From Heterobilharzia americana (taxonomy: Eukaryota > Platyhelminthes > Trematoda > Strigeidida > Schistosomatidae), in contig OX104130.1 of assembly GCA_944470555.2 (NCBI GenBank), forward strand, positions 43,619,491-43,683,490: DNA of 64,000 nucleotides. The letters are read 5' to 3'. The notes under the pieces are model-generated. The model was not told the origin of the DNA. It did no database searches and saw only the letters and a program-made list of their open reading frames with translations. Every line of letters begins with the position of its first letter. The first letter of the stretch is position 1. The translations under genes were made by a program, and so were the position numbers. Shown here in pieces: positions 50,601 to 56,250 of this stretch.

Positions 50601-51874
50601 TGGTCAGAGAAGTGGCTGATGCCCATCATCGCAGGTAAATATGTGAGCATGCACTTTGGGCATACACACGGAGACACCTATGATGTTGATGAAACTCCTC
50701 TACCGTCATTACTGACCCACAATGATATAGGAGTCAAGGTACACTGTCGATTGGTAGCAGCTCGGAGTTTTAGGACACTGGGCATTCCGCAGAACGTTTA
50801 TAAAAATGTTATATGTTCATCATCTTAAACACATCTTCAGTTACGTCTAAACTAGAAAACTGCACACAGGCGGCAAGTCCTTGTGCAAAGGCAACGCTAA
50901 ACTTCTGGAGAAACTTCAGAGGGCAGCCAGTCGTATGATCCTTGTGATAGCTGGCCTCACCTATGAAGATCGACTTGAGGCCTTTATCATATCGCAGACA
51001 GAGAGGGGTGGATCTAATCTTGCTATACAGGATTCTAAGAAATGACTTTGGACCTGATCTACCTTCTCTTTTTAATACATGGAAAATATACTGAATTACT
51101 AAATCTAATGTGGTTATTTGCTGGTTTGAAGTTTTGTAATATGCACTGAAGCTTCTAAAATATTAAATGCACCACACCTACTTGAACAGTTGATGCTTCC
51201 TGAAACGCTCTAGTCGAAGTATCCATTAAAATGGAGTGCTTTTTTATTTCCTCATTCATCCACTTTATTTCATTTTTGCTAGTTTTGGAACCATGGTTCC
51301 CCTGTGCACAGGGGCACTGACATATGACCTCTCTTCATGAGTTCTCACTGGAAAAAGCGGTACTCAAGAGAGTCAGGAAGATCGGCTCAATTGTTTTCAC
51401 AGGAACCATCATAAACCGAAGATAATTGCACTATCCTTCACTCGGAAGGCTTCAGTAGACAATTGTGTCCAAACAACTCTGTCTCCCCCAAAGTTCGTTC
51501 ATAATTCTACAAAACTATCTGAAACTGTCTACTGACTCTAACTTTTGGAATTTCTATATTTCCCCTCATAATTTTCCTTGGATTGTTAGCACGGTTCTCC
51601 CGAAACTTATATGTAGTCAGTGAACTTACATGGACCAAGTTACAGAGATTGTCCACTATAATGTTGAGAAAACTTTCAACTTCATTTCTCTCTAGTCCTT
51701 TGTATAAGAACGATTCCGGATGAAGTCTCTCAGCACTAAGTCTGGATATAAAAGCGTGAACATCAATGACAAAACATACTTTTCACCCTCAACATCATAG
51801 TCAGGTTCATTGTAATTATAGTCATCGGATTCATCTGAGTCAAAAGAGGGGTCATTATTTGACTCTTCCTCCAT
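8322..51874 (-). CDS. ARIH2: Ariadne-2 RBR E3 ubiquitin ligase (8 exons)
   Basis: Joined minus-strand exons 51780-51874, 51630-51741, 34511-34745, 30807-31285, 23718-23999, 15631-15676, 11412-11539 and 8322-8690 give 1746 nt, 581 residues plus TAA, with every intron GT..AG and all phases consistent. RBR ligases take ubiquitin from an E2 onto a RING2 cysteine, then onto the substrate; human ARIH2 works with neddylated CUL5-RBX2. Visible parts: acidic N-terminus (1-31), UBA-like region (about 40-140), RING1 (C151, C154, C243, H245, C248, C251, C270, C275), IBR (C315 to C358), RING2 (C385, C388, catalytic C398 in EGCNHM, C403, C406, C411, C414) and the Ariadne domain (about 418-581). It is closer to ARIH2 than ARIH1, by memory comparison of [16 protein letters not shown]-x-LEAE and AHTKDCP-x-C. 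The human protein has 493 residues; most of the excess is the RING1 insertion. Confidence 0.93.
9729..10000 (+). repeat. tRNA-headed SINE-like repeat, copy 1
   Basis: Positions 9776-9838 look like a tRNA: an A-box-like TAGCTCAGTGGTAAAG and a B-box-like GGGTTCAAACCCC about 30 nt later. The ends do not pair as an acceptor stem, and the sequence continues into a shared unrelated body, so it is a SINE-like repeat and not a tRNA gene. A second copy lies at 16460-16720. Schistosomes carry tRNA-derived short repeats of this type. Confidence 0.7.
10986..11159. repeat. Hairpin inverted repeat, about 78-nt arms
   Basis: Left arm 10986-11063 and right arm 11081-11159 are reverse complements with only a few mismatches and one 1-nt indel, around a 17-nt loop. 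The arms end in AACAAGAACAAGGCATG and its complement. The compact foldback shape suggests a MITE or one arm duplicated during insertion. Part of it recurs at 16205-16345. Confidence 0.9.
11412..11539 (-). CDS. ARIH2: ARIH2 coding exon 7 (Ariadne domain start)
   Basis: 128 nt after acceptor TTTTCATCCAAG: two bases completing Val417, then 42 codons. It begins [19 protein letters not shown] and ends [14 protein letters not shown] before donor GTAAGA. The human counterpart reads WKTHGSEYYECSRYKENPD and KKYLFYFER. This opens the C-terminal Ariadne domain, which in the family folds back on RING2 and hides the catalytic Cys until a neddylated cullin binds. Confidence 0.95.
13551..15115 (+). mobile_element. 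Penelope-like retroelement, defective
   Basis: Conserved Penelope-like blocks occur in order on the plus strand: a PAD-x-GGTKVV box at about 13567, a [12 protein letters not shown] box at 13804-13839 in another frame, RT blocks in a 447-codon frame, and a C-terminal GIY-YIG-type endonuclease. Penelope-like elements are known in schistosomes. The flanking terminal repeats typical of the class were not found, so the outer limits are those of the coding remnant. Confidence 0.85.
13721..15064 (+). pseudogene. Penelope-like RT/GIY-YIG polyprotein remnant
   Basis: The frame is open for 447 codons, but only from about 13900 is it the true frame; the first roughly 60 codons are out of frame with the [12 protein letters not shown] box. 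RT blocks: [30 protein letters not shown], then IRCTEDTFV, where the family has RYVDDTF, so the YVDD box is changed to CTED. Next comes [15 protein letters not shown]. The endonuclease part reads [20 protein letters not shown], with the YIGQ-x-GR core, and HLHEHQLAV. Translation stops at 15062, but the same frame continues with [13 protein letters not shown], the usual end of the family, so that TAG is secondary. Upstream, the DKG motif carries a TAA at 13576. Not functional. Confidence 0.85.
15631..15676 (-). CDS. ARIH2: ARIH2 coding exon 6, 46-nt micro-exon (RING2)
   Basis: Acceptor TTCACTTTAG, donor GGCG|GTAAGT. It encodes [15 protein letters not shown], the four remaining zinc-binding cysteines of RING2 (C403, C406, C411, C414); human ARIH2 has QCSKCKHDFCWMCLG here. 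15 codons plus one base, so it supplies the G that the next exon's TG completes to Val417. Without it the ligase would lose RING2 and shift frame, so it cannot be optional for function. Confidence 0.95.
16205..16345. repeat. Diverged partial copy of the 10986 hairpin repeat
   Basis: The segment TATAAATACGACTGCACAAC and following GACATCGTCGAAGAAA match the right arm of the hairpin at 10986-11159 with substitutions. The complementary arm is not preserved. Confidence 0.5.
16460..16720 (+). repeat. tRNA-headed SINE-like repeat, copy 2
   Basis: It shares the block CAGTCCTACAGGAGGTCAAT, the A-box-like TAGCTCAGAGGTAAAG and a weaker B-box with copy 1 at 9729, then the same downstream body with GTGTCAAC and ACTAATACCCATC. 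It lies directly before an F2 element 3' end. Confidence 0.65.
17019..17357 (-). pseudogene. F2 reverse transcriptase fragment
   Basis: 112 residues with [20 protein letters not shown], the RT block before the catalytic site, then [19 protein letters not shown]. The FADD box reads FADN, so the second catalytic Asp is gone. The upstream block at about 17400-17357 ([12 protein letters not shown]) lies in another frame. Confidence 0.85.
17557..17778. mobile_element. Foldback/MITE-like element in F2 copy a
   Basis: The two 12-bp repeats GTCGGTTAACTA at 17545-17556 and 17779-17790 flank it. Inside, the terminal parts TTTAGTCTAGTTATTAG and its near complement (AACAAACAGACTAATAA) form arms that extend imperfectly to a palindromic middle near 17695. 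One side has an extra 33-nt tail. A related copy lies at 38775-39020 in the opposite orientation, with the same tail. It carries no coding sequence, so it is non-autonomous. Confidence 0.75.
18019..18321 (-). pseudogene. F2 endonuclease-RT linker fragment
   Basis: 100 residues beginning [19 protein letters not shown], then [18 protein letters not shown]. The same linker appears at 28600-28878 ([14 protein letters not shown]) and 43296-43484 ([15 protein letters not shown]). It lies between endonuclease and RT in complete members of the family. The larger plus-strand frame at 17876-18421 is its antisense shadow. Confidence 0.75.
20335..21554 (-). pseudogene. RTE-like reverse transcriptase remnant, copy A
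   Basis: 21554-21024 encodes the linker and RT fingers: [34 protein letters not shown] and [11 protein letters not shown] motif [16 protein letters not shown], follows in a shifted frame at about 20968-20925. 20685-20335 encodes [15 protein letters not shown], so both catalytic Asp remain in the FTDD box, and the tail [20 protein letters not shown] array sits between motifs A and C and introduces stops. Copy B has the same arrangement at 25415-26634. Confidence 0.9.
20700..20735. repeat. Pentamer array (CCAGT then CAAGT) in RTE-like RT
   Basis: Three CCAGT-type units followed by three CAAGT units between RT motifs A and C of copy A. The same array is present in copy B (about 25780-25815) and, inverted, in copy C (about 32995-33028). 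Confidence 0.9.
21756..21785. repeat. CACTG pentanucleotide tract, 6 units
   Basis: Six CACTG units in copy A; copy B has the same number at 26836-26865. Six units differ by 20 nt from the two in copy C, so the downstream frame is shifted relative to C and D. Confidence 0.95.
22234..22919 (-). pseudogene. RTE-like endonuclease remnant, copy A
   Basis: Two overlapping frames. 22919-22635 begins the domain with [20 protein letters not shown] and [13 protein letters not shown], the opening of RTE endonucleases (TWNVRT, then E-T-x-W). 22779-22234 continues with [14 protein letters not shown], where the family has G-D-x-NAK, and [15 protein letters not shown]. The domain is cut before its final SDH block by a stop at 22234. 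Copy B carries the same frames at 27715-27999 and 27314-27859. Confidence 0.85.
23718..23999 (-). CDS. ARIH2: ARIH2 coding exon 5 (IBR and RING2 start, 308-401)
   Basis: 282 nt, phase 0 at both ends, acceptor TTTTTTGCAG and donor ATG|GTGAGTG. It encodes the IBR zinc ligands C315, C320, C337, C340, C345, C348, H353 and C358, with [13 protein letters not shown] and [14 protein letters not shown] very close to human ARIH2. RING2 then opens with C385-x2-C388 and the catalytic C398 in NEGCNHM. The exon ends three residues after the catalytic Cys. It lies in the 1.7-kb gap between near-identical RTE-like copies A and B. Confidence 0.95.
24290..24740 (+). mobile_element. F2 fragment b, RT C-terminal part
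   Basis: On the plus strand it still reads [14 protein letters not shown] and later [13 protein letters not shown] with frame breaks. In the F2 family this tail has ETWPLR-x-ED-x-RR-L, then RWLGHxLRM. Both RT core and endonuclease are absent. It abuts RTE-like copy B. Confidence 0.65.
24837..28231 (-). mobile_element. RTE-like retrotransposon copy B
   Basis: Same length, orientation, frames and lesions as copy A, 5080 bases further on. Endonuclease frames 27715-27999 and 27314-27859; linker/RT 26104-26634; RT motif C and tail 25415-25765. Differences from A that I saw are single bases near the 5' end (for example GGCTAG for GGTTAG). Either two recent insertions of one defective source or gene conversion would explain this. 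Confidence 0.9.
28600..30640 (+). mobile_element. Non-LTR element of family F2, copy c
   Basis: Plus-strand order: linker (28600-28878), RT fingers with [16 protein letters not shown] (about 29197), RT motif [14 protein letters not shown] (29600-29640, HADD in place of YADD), then [18 protein letters not shown] (29810-29865), [10 protein letters not shown] (29990-30020), [19 protein letters not shown] (30152-30210), [11 protein letters not shown] (30385-30420) and an AT-rich 3' region. The endonuclease half is missing, so it is 5'-truncated. Several frameshifts. Confidence 0.8.
29529..30337 (+). pseudogene. F2 RT thumb and C-terminal domain remnant
   Basis: Spread over frames 29529-29750, 29608-29796 and 30110-30337. 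It holds the HADD catalytic box with both Asp, [14 protein letters not shown], then [10 protein letters not shown] and [20 protein letters not shown], the conserved C-terminal part of this family. The original upstream palm block (FLD-x-K-x-AFDSVDR) has decayed to CLTFGLP. Confidence 0.75.
30807..31285 (-). CDS. ARIH2: ARIH2 coding exon 4 (RING1, residues 148-307)
   Basis: 479 nt: two bases completing codon 148, then 159 codons, from acceptor TTTTTAG to donor GAA|GTAAGTC. RING1 ligands are C151-x2-C154, then C243-x-H245-x2-C248-x2-C251, then C270-x4-C275. After RING1 it reads [13 protein letters not shown] and ends [14 protein letters not shown], as in ARIH2. Between C154 and C243 lie 88 residues, against 13 in human ARIH2. 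The extra stretch is Ser/Pro/Asn-rich and hydrophilic. I looked for an intron inside it: the only acceptor-like site (TTTTTCAAG) would break the frame if joined to the GTGGAA site, so an in-frame insertion is the better reading. Confidence 0.92.
31286..34510 (-). other. ARIH2 intron 3, 3.2 kb
   Basis: Mostly RTE-like copy C, inserted antisense to the gene. Between 33911 and 34510 I see only AT-rich sequence without a recognisable gene. Confidence 0.85.
31494..33910 (+). mobile_element. RTE-like retrotransposon copy C, 5'-truncated
   Basis: Opposite orientation to A and B. It begins exactly within the endonuclease (equivalent of 22257 in A) and runs to the 3' end, a typical 5'-truncated insertion. 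Frame 31810-32040 continues the linker because the CACTG tract has only 2 units. 32175-32705 and 33044-33394 repeat the RT frames of copy A; RT motif A lies at 32764-32808. The last 250 bases (33660-33910) diverge clearly from A and B. It sits in ARIH2 intron 3. Confidence 0.9.
34511..34745 (-). CDS. ARIH2: ARIH2 coding exon 3 (residues 70-148)
   Basis: It follows acceptor CTTCTAG and begins [20 protein letters not shown], which corresponds to the UBA-like helices of ARIH2 (human VAKLILVNFHW). In ariadne proteins this region helps place the RBR module and contacts the Ariadne domain. It ends with one base of codon 148 before donor GTTAGC; the next exon adds AT, giving Asp just before the first RING1 cysteines. 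The linker after residue 100 is Ser/Gln-rich and not conserved. Confidence 0.93.
35480..36880 (-). mobile_element. F2 copy d, internally deleted
   Basis: 35480-36110 is the F2 3' part; minus-strand frame 35965-35774 reads [16 protein letters not shown] then [10 protein letters not shown], the F2 C-terminal block. 36110-36400 joins directly to endonuclease-start sequence, and 36400-36880 matches the 5' region of the best F2 copy (44930-45393), including ACCACGTCAAGGTAGC. Most of the endonuclease and RT are missing. Confidence 0.7.
37500..38570 (-). mobile_element. F2 copy e, RT core deleted
   Basis: 3' part 37500-38230 (minus-strand [12 protein letters not shown]) followed directly by linker sequence (38260-38570) matching 18200-18400. 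The RT catalytic region is lost. Confidence 0.65.
38775..39020. repeat. Foldback/MITE-like element, copy 2
   Basis: A long imperfect palindrome: GAAAGTGTCATTTACTGGAT and ACATAATTTATTGT on the left pair with ACAATAAATTATGT and GGTAAATGACACTTTTATTG on the right, around 38900. Terminal arms (GTGTGTTTATTAGGAATTT and CATTTCTGATAAACAGAC) and a one-sided tail match the element at 17557-17778 in reverse orientation. Confidence 0.8.
39647..39671. repeat. AAT trinucleotide microsatellite
   Basis: About eight AAT/ATA units in a row, in an otherwise unassigned part of ARIH2 intron 2. Confidence 0.9.
40260..40460 (-). mobile_element. F2 fragment f, 3' tail only
   Basis: TTACCTAATCTCCAACCAC and AACTCCAACTAGGCAGTC match the F2 3' ends at 41720-41800 and 37510-37620. 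Confidence 0.55.
42447..42986 (-). pseudogene. F2 reverse transcriptase core, 179-residue block
   Basis: Contains [20 protein letters not shown], motif A in [16 protein letters not shown], the [18 protein letters not shown] block and motif [18 protein letters not shown] with an intact YADD. It is the only F2 RT here with all catalytic Asp in one open frame. Upstream and downstream continuations are in other frames (42438-42199 carries [13 protein letters not shown]), so the element as a whole is defective. Confidence 0.9.
43296..43856 (-). pseudogene. F2 copy g endonuclease-RT linker
   Basis: Three overlapping frames (43551-43856, 43379-43582, 43296-43484) hold [34 protein letters not shown] and [18 protein letters not shown], a basic helical linker shared with copies a and c. 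Frame changes between them show at least two indels. Confidence 0.75.
44109..44735 (-). pseudogene. F2 AP-type endonuclease, 208-residue block
   Basis: Reads [20 protein letters not shown], then [15 protein letters not shown] (family E-T-R), [21 protein letters not shown] and [13 protein letters not shown], the Asp-Phe-Asn metal/active-site block of EEP endonucleases. These are the first two thirds of the fold, in order and undamaged. A stop at 44109 cuts off the C-terminal part; sequence resembling the final block ([12 protein letters not shown]) follows in another frame near 43950. Role: nicking target DNA to prime reverse transcription. Confidence 0.85.
45869..46177 (+). pseudogene. CR1-like ORF1 zinc-finger start
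   Basis: 102 residues opening with C-x4-C-x4-C ([11 protein letters not shown]), then [20 protein letters not shown] and SVWLCTLCC. This is a PHD-like finger as found in ORF1 of CR1-group elements; the usual Cys after WLH-D-N is Tyr here, so one zinc ligand is lost. The frame stops at 46175. Confidence 0.75.
46265..46630 (+). pseudogene. CR1-like ORF1 middle part
   Basis: 121 residues, basic and low in structure ([33 protein letters not shown]). Almost all of it lies in the left arm of the palindrome, so a reverse-complement copy sits at 47931-48251. No enzymatic motif; the position after the zinc finger suggests the nucleic-acid-binding part of ORF1. Confidence 0.6.
46310..48251. repeat. 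1.94-kb near-perfect palindrome
   Basis: Left arm 46310-47270 and right arm 47291-48251 (961 nt each) are reverse complements around a 20-nt spacer; identical proteins appear at 47069-47263 (minus) and 47298-47492 (plus), and at 46505-46687 (minus) and 47874-48056 (plus). The outer 320-430 nt of each arm is CR1-like ORF1 and the inner part is AT-rich sequence not found elsewhere in the window. Arms diverge sharply outside CAGACTGGG and its complement. Confidence 0.97.
48580..49160 (+). pseudogene. CR1-like endonuclease remnant
   Basis: Frames carry [17 protein letters not shown] (family DIIA-L-T-E-TW-L; the catalytic Glu is Lys), [29 protein letters not shown] (family GDFN) and [17 protein letters not shown]. 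Several stops interrupt it. Confidence 0.75.
49870..50830 (+). pseudogene. CR1-like reverse transcriptase remnant
   Basis: [20 protein letters not shown], then [18 protein letters not shown], motif [16 protein letters not shown] (50249-50293), and motif [15 protein letters not shown] (50505-50545), where FADD has become YAVD, so one catalytic Asp is lost. 50469-50828 carries the thumb with WSEKWLM and the RTLGIPQNV block. Frame changes occur near 50200 and 50400. Confidence 0.8.
51091..51629. other. Spacer within ARIH2 intron 2
   Basis: No recognisable coding sequence between the CR1-like 3' end and ARIH2 exon 2. Confidence 0.5.
51630..51741 (-). CDS. ARIH2: ARIH2 coding exon 2 (residues 32-69)
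   Basis: 112 nt: one base completing codon 32, then 37 codons. It encodes [20 protein letters not shown] and continues through [12 protein letters not shown], aligning with the human ARIH2 stretch DPEEYQFTCL-x-YKESEGALNE before the UBA-like helices. The donor is CAT|GTAAGTT, phase 0. The exon is too short to stand out as an ORF and was found by searching for the phase and length (1 mod 3) required by its neighbours. Confidence 0.87.
51742..51779 (-). other. 38-nt intron of ARIH2
   Basis: It starts GTATGT and ends ATATCCAG on the minus strand. Removing it joins the acidic exon to an exon that reads straight into the UBA-like region in frame. Very small 5' introns of this kind are well known in schistosome genes. 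Reading through it puts the downstream protein out of frame. Confidence 0.85.
51780..51874 (-). CDS. ARIH2: ARIH2 coding exon 1 (residues 1-32)
   Basis: ATG at 51874-51872 begins [18 protein letters not shown], an Asp/Glu/Tyr-rich stretch like the acidic N-terminus of ARIH2 proteins. The frame stays open upstream to 52015, but that part is basic and unlike ariadne, so it is taken as 5' untranslated. The exon ends with two bases of codon 32 (AA) before donor GTATGT. The next exon supplies A, making Lys. Confidence 0.85.
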
Positions 51875-54181
51875 TCTGAGCTGACAAGACCCAACCGCTA
51901 AAATATCATACCGATATTGACCTAGAATTAAAATCCTCCGGGCAATCTCATTCAATATCAAACGTCCAAAACCAATAGTGCGAGCTAAGGAAACTTGTAG
52001 TTTTTGAGCTCTCACTTCTAGGTCCTGAAGCCAGTTTTCTTTTGTTCCGTTATACCCCTTCGGTGGTCTCAGAGTCCTCTACGTTTTTCCGGTTAACAGC
52101 TATGGAAGGTAGTGATTGTCTATTTGAAGGTATTTTTTCTCGCAGCTTGTAGCTTGGTTTGTATGGGAGGACAGTGCAGCTGCTGATAAGATCGATTAAT
52201 CTTTTGCAGCCCCTTTTTTTGTGGGTACCTACAGTTAAGTAGTAGGTACTACTTAAAAAGTGTTAAGAATAGGGTGGGTGGGGAATAAGAAAAGGGAGAG
52301 CGAAAATTACTTGTGCAAAAATAAGTGATACCGGTAATAATACGGAGTACGGATGCCTCTGATTACAGATATTACGGTTGGGAAACACAGAAGTAGCTGA
52401 GCGTACCTTCAGTTACTACCGATGAATGTTGATGGTAAGCCGTTCACGATCATGTACTTATCTAGTAATAGTTTGAAAGGGTCGACTTTTGCGGCTGTAG
52501 TTACTTCCCTTAGTAGAGGATTTCATAAAGCACATAATGTGTGTGTGAAGAATTTCGCTCTCACTCTCATCTTTGTTCCATGGAGGGGTATACAAGTGGA
52601 GTTCCTGCAAGACTGCTGGTTTGGGATGGCAAAAACTAAGGACAAATATTCGTTCAATAGATTACAAATTTCATACATTCATAGAGCAAAACTGGGGGAC
52701 CTCAAAATGACGCGAAGATAAGAATTATCCAGTGAGTGACCGAGTGTCTCCGAATAGTGCTAAAGTGGCTGAAAGTGATTTGCTCCTCACGAGTCAGGCT
52801 TTGAGGAGGAAATGTACCCCAGTTACAACGGACAGAAGTTACTTTGCGAGGAGAAGAACAGTCACGGTGAGTTACAAATACCTTGGCAAGTCTTAGCAGC
52901 ATATGCCTTCTTTTCAAGAGTCAGTACAGCAAATAGTTCATGTCGCAACCAGGCTTGTCTAGGCGGAAAATTTGTACCAAGGTAAGTATTTATATTTTCA
53001 TCAAACATGTTGGCTGGTAGTTAAATTTCATAACCAGAGTAGTAGTCACCGCATTCCGTACAGTGAAAATAAATCCTATATTTCCCCATATATCGTATCT
53101 ATGGCCTCTACATACCATGCACGTGATCGGATCCATACTGCAGTAAGGCTATGGAAGTTTATAAAATGAGCGTACTGCAACCACTACTACATCGCGTCCT
53201 CTTCTAATGCACTATACAACCCCCATCACTTCACTCTTCTGTGCTGAAACCTTCTTCTTATTTAGCGGTTATTCACAGGCATGATCACAACGTTCAGCAA
53301 TCCCTCGTCTCCCAGATTTTCACTTAGACACGTTCACTGATATACTTCCATGTGGTTATAAGCAGCTGCATTGCAATGAGCCCCAGAGTGACGCTTACTA
53401 CTCTCGCGTCCCGCGCCTTTCTAAGAGGAAACGACAGCTTCCTACAGCGTGACTGCACCCGTGTTTTACGGCGTTCCTTATAGTAGTTGACTTTTAATGG
53501 ACAGCCGATTTTCTAGTTCACTATCATATTACTATTTAGTATTCCTCTGAGCCGAGTTCCCCCCCTTCAAGTTCTGACTGCAGTTAAAACCCGCTGGCTA
53601 CTATGTCATCGTATTTTACCATGGACAAACAAACAAATAGTTTGGCGCAAGTCTCCACGCATTCGCATCCTTAGCACTGAATTCTTCTAGTTTTCTCGTT
53701 CATTCGTTGTTGATCGCCAATTCAAGTGCACCATAGTTGGTTCCATACCTACCTGTGCATGTATTTCGTCCCCTTTCCTGCAGAAATGTTCTGCATGTTA
53801 GCACCCAAAGCGATTATTCTGGCATTTCAGTCCCAAGTTATGGCTTCCACTGAGGCTTCTTCCTCAAACAAGGGTTTATATTTTGGCTTGTATCCACATA
53901 CTGCTTTTTGAAAGAGGTGCGATCTTACTGTGACTTAGTATTTTGACTTTTGCCGCGAAAAACACAACGAGTCTTCAGTGAGAGTATTCTTTTTGGGCTT
54001 CAAGTTCGCCAAGTCTACCTTGTTTTTACTCACACTTCTGCTGTAACTTGGATAACGAGTTACCAAGGCCTATTCACCACGATTCTCGCAAGTGGAAGCT
54101 CCTTAAAAATATAATGAACCCCAGGGGATTAACAGCACAAAGCGTTTCACGGATGCCCCGAAAAGATTGTGACCCCTGACC
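51875..54181. other. ARIH2 5' flank and unassigned sequence
   Basis: 51875-52015 is probably 5' untranslated leader of ARIH2; the promoter should lie just above, but no TATA or initiator element can be supported. A plus-strand frame at 52422-52721 (99 residues, SSNSLKGSTFAAVVTSLSRG) has no recognised domain. The rest looks like old non-coding or transposon-derived sequence. Confidence 0.4.
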
Positions 54182-56250
54182 GTGGCTGGTCAAAGTGGTC
54201 TTTCCTGCCCCTCAAATGGCAGCATCCACACCTGGGGCACTCCGGATGAGCGGAAGTCAACTGCCACCTGGAGTCCGTATGCAGGCCGAATGGTCGCAGG
54301 ACGAGTGTCCATAATGAGAAAGGAAAAAATTGCAGCTGGCCGTGTCTCTGGAAGACTGCTTAGATGCGAAATCGGGGAAGGGTGGGAAACGCTACACTGG
54401 CAGGGACCAACTAGACACTTTCCAAGCCCCACACCTGAGGATTCAGCCAGCCGCCTGGACAGTGAAGAGAGTTCAGGAGGTGCATTTCAGGTAGACAGTA
54501 TGAACTGAATCTATACAAATACACCGAGTTTGCCGAATAAGCTGGACGAAGCGGGGGAAGTCAATAAGGACACGTATATTCATCTTATTCGTGTCGCTGA
54601 GACATGGGTTTCTCCCCCAACACGTCGAATCGGGAGTTGAAAGTTTCTAACACCACTGTTTTACACTGACGGGAAGGCCGGTAGGGGTTCACGTGGCACC
54701 TTACGTCAGCTAGTCTCTCCTAGCTCGACATGTCCGCACTCAAGGGTAGGAATGCTTCGAGGAGTCCATCTGGGGCGCCATAAAGTCGCCCAAGACTGTG
54801 AGGTTCATGATAGGAGTCACTCATGGGTGGCCATCTCTTCTAACGTACACTATGGTGACCGGATGCTAGAGGCGATCACTCGCTCCCTCAAACTGGGGTA
54901 CGCACAAGCTTAAGATGACTTTATCCTACCGTAGGATAACTTCGCAGATCACGCACTTAGCGGGAGTGATGGTTCCAATGAAGCCCGATCCTTCCATCTG
55001 ATTGGGGAACTGGGGTTTAAGAACGGTAACGTGGCCGTGGGGAGCTCAAACCCCATATCGCTTAGACTGCGTCTTCACAAATGAAGAATCTTTGATCGAC
55101 AACCTAGCAATCCTTCCTTCTATGTGCATAAGTGACCAAGTTGCTGCTGGCTTCCAGGATACCTGCGAGACCAACCTAATCAGACTCCTCAACGAGAGTC
55201 ATTAGAACTTAAGGCAAATTAACAATCCGGCTCTTCAAATGACACTGGAGCAAACAGATTGGAAAGTTAACCATGTATGGCAGGACGTGAACACCCATCG
55301 GGGAATCATGCTCGACAAAATCATGCATGCAATCGTCGGTCTGCTACAGTTTCAAGACTGAAGTGCTTCAGGCTGGCTAAGGTAATAAGGAACTACACTC
55401 TCAGACTGCTTAGGTTCAGGAGACAACACTGGTCCGAAAACAAAAGGATTGGCGTTGAATACACTCATAGATAGCTCAAACAGGAAAGAAACATATGCAC
55501 GACGGCACCAAGATCCGATTGGCAACGGAATCAAGTTAGACCTACAAACATGTTCGTTTGTAACCCGAGAAGTTTGTTCCACTAAGCTGCTTCGTTCTGG
55601 TAGGCTAAAACGGGACGCCCTCAAGTGTTACGTATCAGTGGACTGACTAGTAGCAACAGCAGAGAAGCCCAGCTCCTGATGGACCAGTATCTTTTTGTCA
55701 TTGTCCATGGATGGGTCAGCGCTGTCTACCGTCGAGGATGAATTCATGTTATCCACCCAGACTTTATGAGGGCTTCTGACTGTGGTGATCACAGCCACCC
55801 TACTGATAAATTAAAATTAATCGGCGTAGGACCACCGCCAATCGGCTGGTTGTCTCCACATCTACGAGGTCATTCATTTGTAGTTCACGCGAGTTTCTCT
55901 ATGTCTAAAGAAACAGAATGTCCTGGTGGTGCTCCCCAAGGTTCAGACTCCTGTAGTATGTCACAAGTTGCCAGTGATTGTTAGAGGATTTGAAAGACCA
56001 GTTTGCAAATTGCATGTCCTATCTTATTCCAGTTAACATCATCCCTTGATTGTGGGCAGTCTTTTTCGATGGGCAATGGCGTTAAACTCAAAATATGTTT
56101 AGACATATTAAGATAGCCCAAGATCGAACTCCACCTCAAAGGAAAAATACAAAGCCCCACACAGTACTCAGCAACAGTGTATCCACTACGAAGCAAGTAA
56201 GTGACGTATCTAAAAATGATGTTCTTATCTAACATTGTCTTGGTAAAACA
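54182..56250 (+). mobile_element. Decayed CR1-like element I
   Basis: Plus strand: a 108-residue frame of unknown role (54182-54508), endonuclease pieces (VNKDTYIHLIRVAETWVSPP at 54560; YRLDCVFTNEESLIDNLAIL at 55040), a basic endonuclease-RT linker (55277-55646) and an RT piece GPPPIGWLSPHLRGHSFVV with ECPGGAPQGSD (55820-55950; family SGVPQGSVLGP). The RT fingers and motif A region between 55640 and 55780 are largely missing. Confidence 0.7.
55002..55205 (+). pseudogene. CR1-like endonuclease end, element I
   Basis: Encodes TPYRLDCVFTNEESLIDNLA then CISDQVAAGF. In the family this is S-x-RLDYVFTNEE-x-LID followed by the SDH motif; here SDH reads SDQ, so the catalytic His is lost. Confidence 0.7.

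Larger units (their letters stand above)
45720..51090 (+). mobile_element. CR1-like element split by a giant palindrome
   Basis: Plus-strand order: zinc-finger ORF1 start (45869-46177), ORF1 middle (46265-46630), palindrome (46310-48251), coiled-coil ORF1 remnant (48360-48470), endonuclease (48580-49160) and RT (49870-50830). PHD-like ORF1 followed by endonuclease-RT is the CR1 layout, the group of schistosome SR1. Stops and frameshifts throughout. Confidence 0.85.
34746..51629 (-). other. ARIH2 intron 2, 16.9 kb, filled with transposons
   Basis: It holds F2 fragments (35480-36880, 37500-38570, 40260-40460), a near-complete F2 copy (41690-45400), a foldback element (38775-39020) and a CR1-like element with a giant palindrome (45720-51090). 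The stretches 34746-35479, 36881-37499, 39021-40259 and 40461-41689 show no recognisable gene. Minus-strand frames of 92 and 117 residues at 37118-37471 overlap in different frames without a known motif. Confidence 0.85.

Noticed and set aside
51692..52015. Single 107-codon minus frame as one exon, with translation starting at its first Met
   Set aside because: Only the acidic part after ATG 51874 resembles ariadne-2. Past 51780 the frame does not match, while splicing out 38 nt restores a matching UBA-like exon.
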